Assembly (NCBI RefSeq): GCF_003254395.2
Contig: NC_037651.1
Location: 6,888,001-6,952,000, forward strand
Reading direction: 5' to 3'
Length of the DNA stretch: 64,000 bases
From: Apis mellifera
Lineage: Eukaryota; Arthropoda; Insecta; Hymenoptera; Apidae
This document shows positions 50,061-62,977 of this stretch, in pieces (positions within the stretch are counted from its first letter, which is position 1; every line of letters begins with the position of its first letter). A model generated the notes under the pieces. That model was not told the origin of the DNA. It was given only the letters and a program-made list of their open reading frames with translations, and searched no databases. A program made the translations under genes and the position numbers.

Positions 50061-52775
50061 AATGTTATCAATATTATTGAATCCCCTTCGAAAGGAGAAA
50101 CAAGTGGAACTGGATCATTCGTAGTCGGGCAAATGTAGCAATCGGTTCGAGCGTAAAATAACTGGATACCATTTTCGCAATCTTTCTTTTTTTTCACGCT
50201 TATTACTATAACAACCATTTGCAAAATTCGTGCACAAGAAGGCCTGGTCTCCGATCGATTTATCGAGGCAACGAAAAACTCTCTCTCTCTCTCTCTCTAA
50301 CAGAAGAAGGAGAGACTCGGAAGATGTCGAAACGATCACGGTTTGCCTTCCTCCTCTTTTCTCCAGCCGGCTGATTAGCGTGCTACACCGATGTTCCCCG
50401 TTTGCGTTTCACGCGTCACGATCTCCATTTCGCGCGTCGCGCCTTTCTTGCCACGTTCTCCACGTCGAACGTGGAGAGAGCGGGTGTCGGTTGCAAGAAA
50501 ACGCGCCACGAGAAGTGTCAGCGGCGGTCGAGGAAACGAAGGATTAACAGACGCGCACAGAGGGAATAGAAGCTTTCGAGTCTGCAAACACTTTTGTCCT
50601 CCTCGAAATTCGAAAATTCGATCCTCTTCGATCCCAGATTTTTATCGCTCGCTCGAGGTTATCGCATCGAAGAAGAAGAGAAGATATTTCTGAAAAATCA
50701 TAAACTTGGTAAAATAAATATCGGATTGGTCGCAAAGATTATTCGCAAGGCGAAGATATTACTCGAAACGACGAAATGGCGGAAGAATAAAGCTAATATT
50801 CTCACCCCTGTACCGACAGGAGGGTGGTTTACTCCTAGGAGAAAGCCGGTTCACCATGAATTTTTCGATCGGCCAATTCCCAGCTGCGGCCAATATGAGA
50901 TTCGTCCCCGGCATACGAGATTTTTTTCCCCCTCGCCCCTTCCGTTTTTTTGTCGCCTCGTTTCGGTCACTCGCGATTCTCGCCTTCTCGCCTTCGAGAG
51001 CCTTAAGTTAATATTAATGGGGATATTTATGGCGGTGGGTGAACGCTGGTCACCGCGAGAGTACCACTGATAAAAGGAAATCTGAAAATGCCGTGATTTA
51101 TGGCCAAGCCACTGTTCCACCATCCCTCCTCTCCTCTTCTTCATATCGAAACTTCCCTCGAAACGCTGAATAAGTTATTGGAGGGATAGTTCGCTGCATT
51201 CCTTCTTTTCTCTCGACGAGATCGAGGGAAATCATCTGGAGAAGAAATTAAACAACGATATTTCATATTCTGTGATTATCATCCTTCTGATAATAATAAT
51301 CTCGAATATCTGTGGAGATCGACGTCCGTCTCGAAAGATCGTTGCGGAGATTTGAGAAAGAAATATCGCGGTCGCGATAGAATTGTTCGCCTCGAGATTC
51401 TTCTTGGAACTGCATCTGTTCGCTCGAAAGGAAGAAAACTTGGAGATGAGGAGGAAGAGAGGAGAAAAAAGAAGGGGAAAAAATGGTAGGAGAGATCTGT
51501 TGACGAAATACGGCCGACAGGCGAGCCAGAGAGGAGCGGATAAAGGGGATCGTTAAATAGTCGGACGTTAAGTAGATCGTGTCTTCAAAACAACGGATAA
51601 TTACAAGTCGAAACGGGGCGTTTTAAGTGCCATCGATAAAACACTTAAGCGTTCTTCTTCCTTCTCCTCGACCGTTCTTCTCTTCCTCCTCGCCTCGTTT
51701 TCGTTGGAACCCGGAAAATGTACAAGTTTTAACGATCGTATAAATATTCATCGAATATTTTCCAAGGTGGAAATATTATCGAAACATTTGTCACTCGTTA
51801 CCGTTCCTTACAGGAATGTCGATTGTTCTCCCTGCCTTTCCTTGCTGCATTGCTCAGCCAATGAATTGCTGTTATTGCAACGTTACTAGGATTCTTGAAC
51901 TGAAAATTACCAAATGCTTATATATATATGGAATTCTAGCAGTTTATGGAAAATAATTCATAGGAGATATTTCCTATTTTTTTTTAAATTAGAAGAATTC
52001 TGCCGAGGAGGAAAATAATATTGATGAATTTAATTGAAGTTACTTGGATAAGATTCGAAATAATAATTATTGCGAACAATTAATAATAATATTCGAGATT
52101 GCATGGAAAGTATAATGGCCACGAATAATTGTTTATCTTCTATATCCACGGTTTCTTCATCCCTTTCAAGGACAGCACAAGATCTACGCTCTTTATTACA
52201 CATCGAGAGAATTAGATTCAATCTAATTCTTATTAATTCTCAATTGTCATTTTCAGAGGACCTTTTCATCCCCTTCCACTTAAAAACAAAAAGAAAAAAG
52301 ATAGAAAAAAGAGAAATAAAGAAGAAAATGAATTCTCGAGGCTGAATGGGTTAATGCAGGGTCGGTCCAATTACGCATTGGCGCATCTTGTAGCCGGGTC
52401 GCGGCTCGGTCTTATTGCGCTCACGAAACGTAAAGGAGATATTTATGGCCGCGTACACGTGTTCCCACATACACTCCGATCTATATTTGGCCGAGCAGCT
52501 AACCCTGAATTCCTGCCTCGTTTCTCGTGCGTTGCTCGTGCGGTATGCCAGCCTCCACAGGTTGCTCCCTCGAACAAGTGGTCCCTGGGTGCGTGCCGAT
52601 AATACCAGACGCGTGGATCTCGTTAATCTCCCCGCGACGTTCGCCCCTCCTCCCTCTCGATTCTACGATTTTACCCAAATTTCTTCACCGATATCTTTTG
52701 AAAATCTATCGTACGTCGAGTTCGATTAATTTTCCAACCAAAGGTTCTCCTCTTTCTCGATCGTTTGGAGAAGGA

Positions 52776-52809
52776 AGAGGAGGAGGAGGAGGAGGAGGAG
52801 GAGGAGGAG
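52776..52809. repeat. (AGG)n trinucleotide array
   Basis: About eleven AGG/GGA units in the 23.7-kb intron. Confidence 0.92.
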
Positions 52810-53239
52810 AAGGGAGGGCTTGGTCTCGTAAAACGGACGGAGAGAAGAAACGCGAAAAGTGGCCGCTACCTTGTCGTTTGCACTCGAGTATGAATGTGCA
52901 ACTCGATTTATGCCTTTGACCAACGACCAGGAAGAACCGCTATGGAATTTACGATACCTTTTAGAATAGCTGGCTGGGACGCAATTTGTTTCGATAACAC
53001 GACTCGACACGTTCACCGTTTAATAGTCGCTTTTTTCCTTCCTCTCTCCTCTTGTGTATTTTATTATAGGGATGTATAAAATTTTGCATTAGGATTATTC
53101 GTTAATTCGTGATTTTCAAAAGTAGTTTTATCAACGTTAGAAATAATAAATTTCGATAAAGGAAAAATCAAAATTCAAATTTCCAACTGTTCGCGTTCGA
53201 GAAACGGATTCTTGGTCAAAGATCTTTGCCAATTTCTCT

Positions 53240-54370
53240 CTAACACGAAGCCATAAATCCTAGGAAAGGATTTACGCTTATCGGATCGAGGAAATTCAAG
53301 GTAATAATTAAAATTGATTTCCTACGAGATTTATTCGTCAATTTTCTAAAAGATTGCGCTACCTTAAAATTAAATTGCTATTGAACCGAGTATAAGTAGA
53401 GAATATAAAAAAAAAGAATCGATTCAAAAGTCATCAAGGAAGCAAGAGGAATTTTACGATTAAAAATCTCAATGAATCTCGACGAACGAGAAGAAAAATT
53501 CAATCAAATATCCAAGGATATTCGAGGCAAGGATTCAGGATCAATTTCCTCTTGGCCCATGCACGAGGATCGAAATTCAACGATAATTAAAATCGATTTT
53601 ATACGAGATTTATTCGTTAATTTCTAAGAGATCGTGCTAAAATTAAATTCGATTTAATAAGCACAGCGAAGTATAAAATAAAAATATAAAAGAATAATAC
53701 AAAAAGAAAGAATGGATTCAAAAGTCATCGATAAACCCGATTAAAAATCGGAGGAAACGTTAAGGATAATAAATCTCGAGAAGAAAAATTCAATCAAATA
53801 TCCATATATTATATTATTCGAAGCAAAGATTCACGCCTATCAACTTCCTCTCCTCCACGCACATCCGGCGAGGATCGAGGAAATTCAAGACAATAATTAA
53901 AATCGATTTTATACCAGATTTATTCTAAGAGATATACCTTAAAAAATTAAATTCGATATAATAAGCACAGCGAAGTATAAAATAAAAATACAAAAGAATA
54001 ATACAAAAGGAAAGAATCGATTCAAAAGTCATCGATGAGCCGATAAACCCGATTAAAAACCAGAGGAAACGTTAAGGATAATAAATCTCGAGAAAATTCA
54101 ATCAAATATCCATATATTATATTATTCGAAGCCTATCAGCTTCCTCTCCTCCACGCACATCCGGCGAGAATCGAAATTCAAGACGATAATTAAAATCGAT
54201 TTTATACGAGATTTATTCTAAGAGATCGTGCTACCTCAAAAAATTAAATTCGATATAATAAGCATAGCGAAGAGAAGAAAAGAATCGATTCAAAAGTCAT
54301 CGATGAACCGAAGAAATCCAATTATTAAAAACCGGTTAGGTTTTAAGGACAATAAATCTCGATGAACGAG
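53240..54370. repeat. Tandem array, about 4 units of 270-300 bp
   Basis: GATTCAAAAGTCATC recurs near 53419, 53714, 54017 and 54287. Each unit also has TAATTAAAATCGATTT, ACGAGATTTATTC and CAATCAAATATCCA. Long units make this the largest period in the window. Confidence 0.92.
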
Positions 54371-54880
54371 AGGGAAAATTCGAAGCGAAGCGTTCCCGGG
54401 TGTCTCCGATTCCCGGTCAAAGATTTCTTCTCCCCCCTCCTCCCCTTCCCAGCGCGAAAGGTACGGTCGCGAGGCCATAAATCCCCGGGGGAAGGATTCA
54501 CGCCTTCTATCTGGAGGCCCTCTGGCCTCTTGGCAGGACGCGCAACGTGCAACGCGCGTCCTGGCCGAGGTAAAGTGTCCGAGTTAGGTCCTGGCCGAGG
54601 GGAGGGACAAGGAGTGGCGGAGAAGAGGCGGCCGATCCCTCCCCGAGAACCTCCGCAAGATTTGTCCCCTAATGTAGTCAGCTAGGCTCGGGGACGGTGG
54701 CTGCGGGGTGGATGGGGCTGGCAAGTAGGCGTCTAGAAAGTGAGTAATGCTCACGACAAACGCAGCCCCCCTGCGGGGGGGAGTTGAGGGGGTTGGGCAG
54801 GGGTTGAAACCCCGAGAGAAGGAAGATCCCGCCAGATAGGGTGCTAAGCGACACGCTAAGACCGCTCACTATCTCTGCGT
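54370..54880. other. GC-rich block with short inverted and direct repeats
   Basis: An abrupt GC-rich stretch follows the AT-rich array. It includes GAGGCC/GGCCTC around 54511-54526, a duplicated GTCCTGGCCGAGG (54559 and 54589) and a CCCCCCTGCGGGGGG hairpin near 54765-54780. An open frame at 54362-54685 resembles no known family. The block may be regulatory or the remnant of an inserted sequence; I cannot identify it. Confidence 0.4.
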
Positions 54881-57441
54881 GTCTCCTCGAGGGTTGCTTT
54901 TCACCCCGATATCATCCCTTCACCTCCTCCTCCTCCTCCTTCACTTCTCTATTTCGACCTCTTTGTCTTTCCTCCCTCTACTTCTTTTCCTTTTTATTCT
55001 GCTTTTTGTATCCCTTTCTCTTTCTCTTTCTGCCTTTGTTTTTTCTTTCTCTCTTGTCTGTTTCATTTCTCTTCTATTTTGTCAATCTTTCTTTTTGCTT
55101 GCTTGCTTGTTTGTTTTACTTTGTTGGAGAAGATGTAGATGAAGGCTCTCTCTTTTTCCTCCCTTCTTCTACTATTTCTTTTCTTTTGCATTTCACTCTT
55201 GGAAATAATAAAAGTTTTTGAAAGAGTATATATATAATATAATTGAAGGTGTTCTTTCGGAAATGATAGAAGATAATCTATGAAAATCGAAGAGAAGAGA
55301 TCAATTATTTAATAGAAAATAATCGAACCAGCTTCAACGAAACTTACCCAGTCAACCAACTATATTTTTCCATATTCGCGCAATCGATCATTATTTCTAA
55401 AAAAAAGAAAAAACTCGCTTTATACGAGCCCACCCTCCTCTCGCAATCTCTCGCGATCCTTAACGGCCCGCAATTTGCCAGGGTGTTTTCCCTCGACTCA
55501 GGGAAGGAAGGGGATGCGAAGGAGAATTGGTGTTGAATCGTCGCTATCCCAACTCCTCCACGATTTTCCTCCCCTCCTCTCTTCATTCCACGCTGGTGCA
55601 GCCTCGAACGAGTTTCAGTTTCTTTCCTCTTTGACGTTTGACGATGTCCAAGCGTTCGACGATGTTCGATCGACGAGCGAAAAATGTTCGGTAACGGGGA
55701 CGTTTGGAACGTGGAGCAGACACGTCACGTGGAGCGACGTCACGATAACATAAAGTCGGTGGAAAGAGAGTGGCTCGATTACTGCTCGCCGGTCGTCATC
55801 GGAGGATGACGACGAGGAGGACGGCTAGTCGGATGAAGGAGGCCTTTGTGCCTTGCCGGAAGCATGGATCGGCTCTTGATGCGCGACGTTCGGGCTTAAA
55901 GTGCCTCTTTTCTCCGATGCCACCATTTTCTGCCACGCTTCTGCTTTCGCTGGCTCCTTCAATTCATCTTGCGAATTCTTTTTCCGATTCGTTCGAAATT
56001 TTCGTTTCGCGAAGAAACAAGGAGGATCCAGTGAGAAAGATACAGGGTTAGTTAGAAATTTTATATATAACGAGAGGATCGTAGTTGATGATCTCGAATT
56101 TGAAGATTAACTTCGAGTCGGCCGTGACTGTTTCTGCAAGACAGATTACTCAAAAATTAACCGCGACGAATCGGAATAGAACGAATATAACGGAAAAACG
56201 GGGAGAAATGTTCGACGAAAGGATCAACATTGAAAAGAAAGGAAGAAAAATACCGCTTCTATTCAAAAACTTTCCGTTGTGGATCGATTGTTCCTCTTCC
56301 TGACTAAGCTAAGAAGAAGAAGAGAGAAAAAAAAGAGAGAAGAAAAAATCCGAAAACATGGTTTTTTCCCCTCCCCTCTCCCGTAACGCTCCAGTAAGGC
56401 GGAAAGATTGGATCGGTAAAAGAGTCGAGAGTGTCGTATATCGAGGAGTGAAATCAACTGGTTCGTGACGAACGGGTGGTGAAAAGGTATGAAAAAGGAA
56501 GGGAGGGGAGGAGGAGAGGAGGAAGGTAGAGATTAGACGGAGGAGAGGAAATTTTTTAGACGAGACACGAGGATGGCGAGGTGAGGCGAGTTATGTGTGG
56601 AGTGACTGATGAGTTTTCCGCTCGATTGGATAACGGGCGAGGCCAACACCCGCTCGCCTCTTCCATCTTTTTTCCATCCATCCGCGCCGCTCGACCTAAA
56701 TCTGAGGCCGAGGCTGATGGATTCTTCCTCGCTGCATTGCGGTTTCCGATAAAGGCGGATCAGGTGTGTTGGTCGATTTTATACACCGACGCCGATCCGT
56801 AAAATTGAAAGGATCGAAGAAAATTGCCTTCCTGCCACGATCGCGCCCAATTATTCCTAGGGGGACTAGTTTGTTGTACCGATTATATTTACACGGTGTA
56901 TATCCGCGATTCGATACGGGCGTGTGAAAAAATTTTTCATCCTCCTTTCTCTCTTATTTCGAAAAACCGAATTTTCGACAAATTTATCGATCAATTTTAT
57001 ATTTCTTTTTCTTCTTCTTAACGAGAAGATCTTACCGCGAATACCAAGTTGAATATTCTTCGTGTAATCGAATTTACACTTTTCCATTCTCATCTTATCG
57101 TTTCTTTTTCTTCGTACAATATTGTATCGCAATATATTCTTTTTCCCAATATTGTCTTATGAATAATCCAAAGGTTTTAACGATTAAAAGCGCTTCTCAA
57201 GTGATTCCTCTCTCTCTCTCTGTCTCGGGTTTTACCGAAACGAAAATAAAGAGCGGAGGAAGGGAAAGTTTGGGTAAAAATAAAATTGAAGCGTTCAAGA
57301 TGGTCCCGGTTGATAGTCAGGCCGCGCACAAAGTGTCTGTTGTGCCGTCTTTTTATCCTTATGGTGTCGTTTCGATGAGAGGAGCATTGTGTGCACTTCG
57401 TTCACACCCGTTAGACGAGGGGGGGAGGGGTTGGGGGCGAG

Positions 57442-57447
57442 TATAAA
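57442..57447 (+). promoter_or_regulatory. TATA-box-like word in GC-rich context
   Basis: GAGTATAAAGAC sits in a G-rich block (57418-57440) followed by CCGCCGCGGTGACC. This looks like a core promoter, but no clear initiator lies 25-35 bp downstream and a CT microsatellite follows at 57490. It is weak evidence for an intronic start site. Confidence 0.25.
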
Positions 57448-57489
57448 GACATCCGCCGCGGTGACCGAGGCAGAAAACCCGCGCCCCTC

Positions 57490-57515
57490 CTCTCTCTCTC
57501 TCTCTCTCTCTCTCT
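57490..57515. repeat. (CT)n microsatellite
   Basis: About 13 CT units downstream of the TATA-like word. Confidence 0.93.
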
Positions 57516-58354
57516 TGAAAATAATTTGAATAATTACCGGCCCTGCTTTTTCATCGGGGATGCTAAACAGCTGTTAGCCTACGTTTCTCCTCTCTTTCTC
57601 TCGGGGCGGGAGACAATGCAGACAGGGCCCCTTAATTTTCTTAAAAGATCTCTTCTTCGAGGATCTCTCTTCCTCCATCCCTCCTCCATCGCTGTCTGCG
57701 GGGATTAGAATGACAATGCGACTCCCCTTTCTCATCGATTATGGACCAACGCGCGATTTTCTATACGCTCCCTAATATCTTCCCTTTCTTTCTTTCTCTG
57801 ACGAATATTCTTTTAATTTATTTATTTATTTTCGGGTAAATTCGATGTATATTCTCTCAATCTCCTTCGAGACGAAACGAATTACGTTTAACGTATTCAA
57901 AGTTTTTCTCTCATGATGACAAATATATACGAGAGACGTTTAATTAGGGCTCGATTTACGATTACGATCTCGGCGGAAGAAAAATAATAATGATTAATCG
58001 CAGAGTTGTTCGATGGAGCCGGAATTCGAGAGGATCGAGGGAGGTCTAATATCCGCGGAGAGGACACGTCCGTCGTTGGAGCACGTACGAGTTCTATTAA
58101 CGACGGGACAGCCAGCCCCCCGTTTTGGCAAAACACACAGCGAGGGGCTGGGGCAGCAGCGGAGGCAGCGCCGAGTAATAATTCGTCGGCCGAATTAGCG
58201 CCATAAGTTTACCGCCGCGACAGTCGCGGGGATAATATTAATCTACTTTGAATTTATACACAGTGCGGTCTTCCGCCGCCGCCCAACTTCCTTCGTATTA
58301 AGTCTTTCCCCGCTCTTTCGCCCCCGAAATTCCGTCAACTTCTCCCTTTCCTTC

Positions 58355-60000
58355 TCCCTTTTTCAAAATTACATCTCGATCGAAGCTTCGAAACATTTAA
58401 ATGGATCTTTTTCTTCCTAGATTTCTCTTTCGCCGCGTCAACTTTTCCCTTTCTTCTCCCTTTTTCAAAATTATATCTCGATTGAAGCTTCGAGACATCT
58501 AAATGGATCTTTTTCTTCCTAGATTTCTCTTCCGCCACGTCAACTTTTCCCTTTTCTTCCCACCAATTTTTTCAAAATTACATCTCGATCAAAGCTTCGA
58601 AACATTTAAATCTTTTTCTTCCTAGATTTCTCTTTCGCCGCGTCAAGTTCTTCCTTTCCTCCCTCCTTTTCAAAATTACATCTCGATCAAAGCTTTGAAA
58701 TATTTAAATAATGGATCTTTTTCTTCCGAGATTTCTCTTCCGCCGTATCAAGTTCTCACTTCCTCTCTCCCATTTTTTTCAAAATTACATCTCGATCAAA
58801 GCTTCGAAACATCTAAATAATGGATCTTTTTTTTTCTAGATTTCTCTTCCGCCGCATCAAGTTCTCCCTTTCCTCCATCTTTTTCAAAATTACATCTGGA
58901 TCAAAGCTTCGAAACATTTAAATGGATCCTTTTTTTTCTAGATTTCTCTTCCACCGCATCAAGTTCTCACTTCCTTTCTCCTACTTTTTTCAAAATTACA
59001 TCTCGATCAAAGCTTCGAAACATTTAAATGGATCTTTTTCTTCCTAGATTTCTCTTTCGCCGTATCAAGTTCTCCCTTCTTCCCTCCCAAAAATTTTTTT
59101 TCAAAATTACATCTCGATCAAAGCTTCGAAACATTTAAATGGATCTTTTTCTTCCTAGATTTATCTTCCATCGCATCAAGTTCTCACTTCCTTTCTCCTA
59201 TTTTTTTTCAAAATTACATCTCGATCAAAGCTTCGAAACATTTAAATCTTTTTCTTCCTAGATTTCTCTTCCGCCGCATCAAGTTCTTCTTTTCCTCCCT
59301 TTTTCAAAATTACATCTCGATCAAAGCTTCGAAACATTTAAATGGATCTTTTTCTTCCTAGATTTCTCTTCGTCGTGTCAAGTTCTCCCTTTCCTCCCTC
59401 CACTTTTTTCAAAATTATATCTCGATCAAAGCTTCGAAACATTTAAATGGATCTTTTTCTTCCTAAATTTCTCTTCCACCGCATCAAGTTTTCCTTCCCA
59501 CTTTTCCTTCCCCGCCTTTTTCAAAATTACATCTCAATTAAAGCTTTAAAACATCTAAATAATGGATCTTTTTCTTCCTAGATTTCTCTTTCGCCGCATC
59601 AACTTCTCCCTTTCCTCCTCTCCATCTTTTTCAAAATTAAATCTCGATCAAAGCTTCGAAACATCTAAATGGATCTTTTTCTTCCTAGATTTCTCTTCCA
59701 CCGCATCAAGTTCTCACTTCCTCTCTTCTATTTTTTTCAAAATTACATCTCGATCAAAGCTTCGAAACATTTAAATCTTTTTCTTCCTAGATTTCTCTTC
59801 CACCGCGTCAACTTCTCCCTTTTTCAAAATTACATCTCGATCAAAGCTTCGAAACATTTAAATGGATCTTTTTCTTCCTAGATTTCTCTTTCGCCGTATC
59901 AAGTTCTCCCTTCTTCCCTCCCAAAAATTTTTTTCAAAATCTCGATCAAAGCTTCGAAACATTTAAATGGATCTTTTTCTTCCTAGATTTCTCTTTCCAT
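58355..60000. repeat. Tandem array, about 16 units of 90-118 bp
   Basis: TTCAAAATTACATCTCGATC, AAAGCTTCGAAACATTTAAA and GGATCTTTTTCTTCCTAGAT recur about 16 times, each with a variable pyrimidine-rich stretch (TCCGCCGCATCAAGTTCTCC). This is the longest array here. Both strands give short open frames from the repeat unit, none with a known domain. Confidence 0.95.
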
Positions 60001-62627
60001 CGAACAAGAATTCGATCGGTTTTTAATCGGAAATATTTTTCTCTCGAAGTCTTCTCGGAGAGAAGATTCGATGAGGAATTTTCATTATTTTGAAAACGAC
60101 TCGTGTCGATAATTTTTGGGAGGAGGGGGAAGGAAGATTGGAAGTGGAGATTAATTTAATTCTCGAACGAGTATCTTGGAATATAGGGTGGTTTATTTAC
60201 TCAGCGCGCGTATTAAGACGCGGTCAGGGGGAAGGGGCTAGATTCACCCCTTCGGTGTAGACGGATAAATAACTCAAGACGGCCTGGGAATAACTTAAGA
60301 CGCCCATTCTTAATGAAAACCAACTATATTCCCCCCGGAGAAATTCTATACATCTCGTATCATCCTCGTTTTCGATCCTTCTCTATCCCAAAAATCGACG
60401 ATCCTCTTCTCTCCTTCCTCCTTTTCCTTCGAATCGAGTAATTTTCATTAATTTAATTCACGAAAGGAGAGGAAAGGAAAAAACTTTCTTTAACCTCGGT
60501 TGATAAGGTGTCGAGAAAGGGACACGAAGATGGGCGCAAAAAGAGACCGGCGGTGGTCTACGTTTAACCCTCGTTCGACGCCTCGCATGCATTACGCGCC
60601 GTTTTACCGAACCTTCTCTCTCGAAGAAGAAGAGAAGAAAAAAAAAAGAAAAGGAAAAGAAAAAGAATTTATGTTAACCTCGAGCAAACCGCGAAGTTAA
60701 GTTCGCTCCTCCGTCGTCGAGGAGGATTAAGACATTGCCGGCCTAATAATTTTCATTTCACCGGCCGCAAATATTTTGTCCGTCCGCCATTTTTCTCCCC
60801 ATCCCTTTCCCTTTCCCTCTCCTCCTCTCTCCCTTTCCGTTTCGAAAATTTCAAAGCAGTTTTTCCCTGTCAAGGGTCGGAGGGGGAGGAAGGGTTTCTT
60901 TCGCTGATTAGACGGGGGCAGGAGGGGAGTTTTCGCGGGGGAACGGGAAGATTTTCCAGTGGACAATAAGGTGTCGGGCGAGAAGGTGGCGCGGCACGGC
61001 CGAAGGTGAGCATCTCGAAACGCGGCACTGCAATTATGAGCCATACCACGTCGGGGCGAGCCTCGTAACGAACTCGCTATATTGCCCACCATTTCGAGAC
61101 TGGCCGCGCGTAGACGCTCTTTACCTGCCTCTTTCTCCCATCTTGGGGGAGGGGGGCCGCTGTTAGGCCTGAGAATAATGTTTCGGAGATGAAAGGAAGG
61201 AAGGAAGAGAGGAACGTTCGGGGAATAAGAAGCGGTGCACTGGCGAATTCCTGATGTTGGTGACCTCGATCCAGCTTCTGCGAACGATAAGTCTTGAACT
61301 GGGATTTGACGAAAGGAAAGGTTTAGGTTAAAGGCGTGTCTTTTTTATTTCTTTGGAATATTTTTCGAGATAGAGATTTTCGATAAGGTTTAGATAAGCT
61401 AGGTTTAGATCTGTCTTCTTGTCGTTTGATTTATCAGTTTCTCGAATTTTTGAACAGGCTCTCTTTCTCTTTAGCTTGTGAAGAGATTTTGATTACTAAG
61501 CTTGTAGATTTTCTTCGTTCATTATCATTATTTCTTGGAGAAGAATGAAAGATTTTCGGTGATTTAGCTAGACTTGGACTAGCTTTTGTGAAAAGCTTTG
61601 CTCGAAATCAGGATTTCTTGAAATGATTTTGACATCAGTTTCCCGAATTTTCGAAGAGAATTTCTCTCCAAGAGATACGTTTTTCTTGGTCGGTTATCGG
61701 AATATTTTCTCGTAGAAGATGGATGATGGGTGTTCGATTTATCTCTTCTATCCGCAACTTTTCAAACGATCAAGAATAAAAGATCTATTTTCGACCAGGG
61801 ATCCTACAATTCCATCTACAACATATAAACTGTGATTATGCGCTAAATCGATCCTTTAATTTTCAATCGACCTCGATTGGAATCGGTGGGATCGAGATCG
61901 ATCGATCGTTGACTTGTTCCGACTTGTGATCCGAGTGAATCTCTGGGACTCGTTCGCTCTAAAATAAATCATATTGCAGAAGATGCCACGGCCAGCAGGA
62001 AACAGCGACCAGATGTGGTCGCTTTGCTTTACGAGACATGTGTGTACAGGCCATCGGATGACACTTGCTATATTTAGTTCTGTGGGAAAAAGGGGTTCCA
62101 CGCACATAATTACACCTACGCGAAACCTACCGCGTGTCTCTTTGAAAAATCCTTCTCGATTTTCCCTTCGTTCGTTCATTTTCTCGAGACAAGATAAAAA
62201 AGAAAAAAACTCGTCGACGAGGAAAACAAACTCGTACGAATTCAATTTTTCACTCGAACCCCTCCGTTGCTTTAATTTTTACGTCGAAAAATATATATAT
62301 ATGGTGTCTGCTTAAAAATAAACAATAACACCATTCTTATTTTTTAAAACGTTGAAGTTTTGAAATTTGAAATCCTCAATCTAATAGAGAGTTAAATACC
62401 TGTCTAATTTATTTATCATCCGATTTTTAAGAGGTTCGATCAATTGATTAAACGAAGTAAATCATAAATCTGGCGAGAAGATTTACGTGAAAGAGATAGA
62501 ACGCTTCGTATCGGAAATTCTTAGGTTCAGAGGGAGCCGTTCTAAAGCAAATAAATGTTTCCTCCCATTGCGAACGTTTGTTAATTCACCGAGGACGGTT
62601 TCTCAGTCGAAATGAATCTCCATGATC

Positions 62628-62745
62628 CACGTGGCTGGCCCGTGTCCCATGTGGAATATTCTACAAGATCCCACGTGTGATCTTGACGGGGAGATCGCGT
62701 GGGAAGGCGAGCGTCGCACGAAACGTCGCCAGCTGTTCACACGTG
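62628..62745. promoter_or_regulatory. E-box cluster near the last exon
   Basis: CACGTG occurs at 62628-62633, 62672-62677 and 62740-62745, and CAGCTG at 62730-62735, all within 118 bp. A CATGTG lies between the first two. These hexamers are binding words of bHLH factors (Myc/Max, Clock/Cycle, USF/MITF types). The density is unusual relative to the rest of the window, where I noticed only isolated copies (for example near 33825 and 42590). Confidence 0.45.
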
Positions 62746-62977
62746 TCCTTTATGCGTGCATTACTAAAAATCCGCCGCGTTTCAAACGTCTCCCTTCTCC
62801 CCTCCCTTCCCCTCTTTTCAACGATCTCACGATTCTCTTATCTCTTGTACTTGTTTCGGTGGAAAAGGAAATCGCGTGTATCTCCGATTTTTTTCATTTT
62901 TTAGATTGTTTTATTTAATTCCCTTTCCCCCTTCTTCTTCTTTTTTTTCTCGATAAAAAGACGAGGAACTGTTTCAG

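Larger units (their letters stand above)
39327..62977 (+). other. Intron of about 23.7 kb before the last exon seen
   Basis: Bounded by GTAAGG and CTGTTTCAG. This is the largest intron in the window, with eight tandem arrays between about 40275 and 60000. Between them lie blocks of more complex sequence: 41100-41420, 42970-43250, 47990-48330 (short CGGT-containing repeats), 50340-50560, 52350-52680, 54370-54880 (GC-rich), 57330-57490 (TATA-like word), 58010-58290, 60180-60350, 60690-61320 and 61960-62160. An E-box cluster (62628-62745) sits about 240 bp upstream of the next exon. A recursive-splicing-like AG|GT after a pyrimidine tract is at 43358. No second gene is supported. Confidence 0.85.

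Noticed and set aside
54362..54685. 107-codon open frame in a GC-rich block
   Set aside because: GC-rich DNA lacks stop codons by chance. The composition (Arg, Pro, Gly) and lack of homology argue against a gene.
59562..59881. Open frames with repeated LFLPRFLF peptide
   Set aside because: Translation of the 58355-60000 tandem array.
22290..60000. Tandem arrays considered as CRISPR arrays
   Set aside because: Units are contiguous with diverged copies and no unique spacers, and the sequence is eukaryotic.
61856..62245. 129-codon antisense open frame
   Set aside because: No family resemblance or splice context. The underlying DNA may be regulatory, but the reading frame is not supported.
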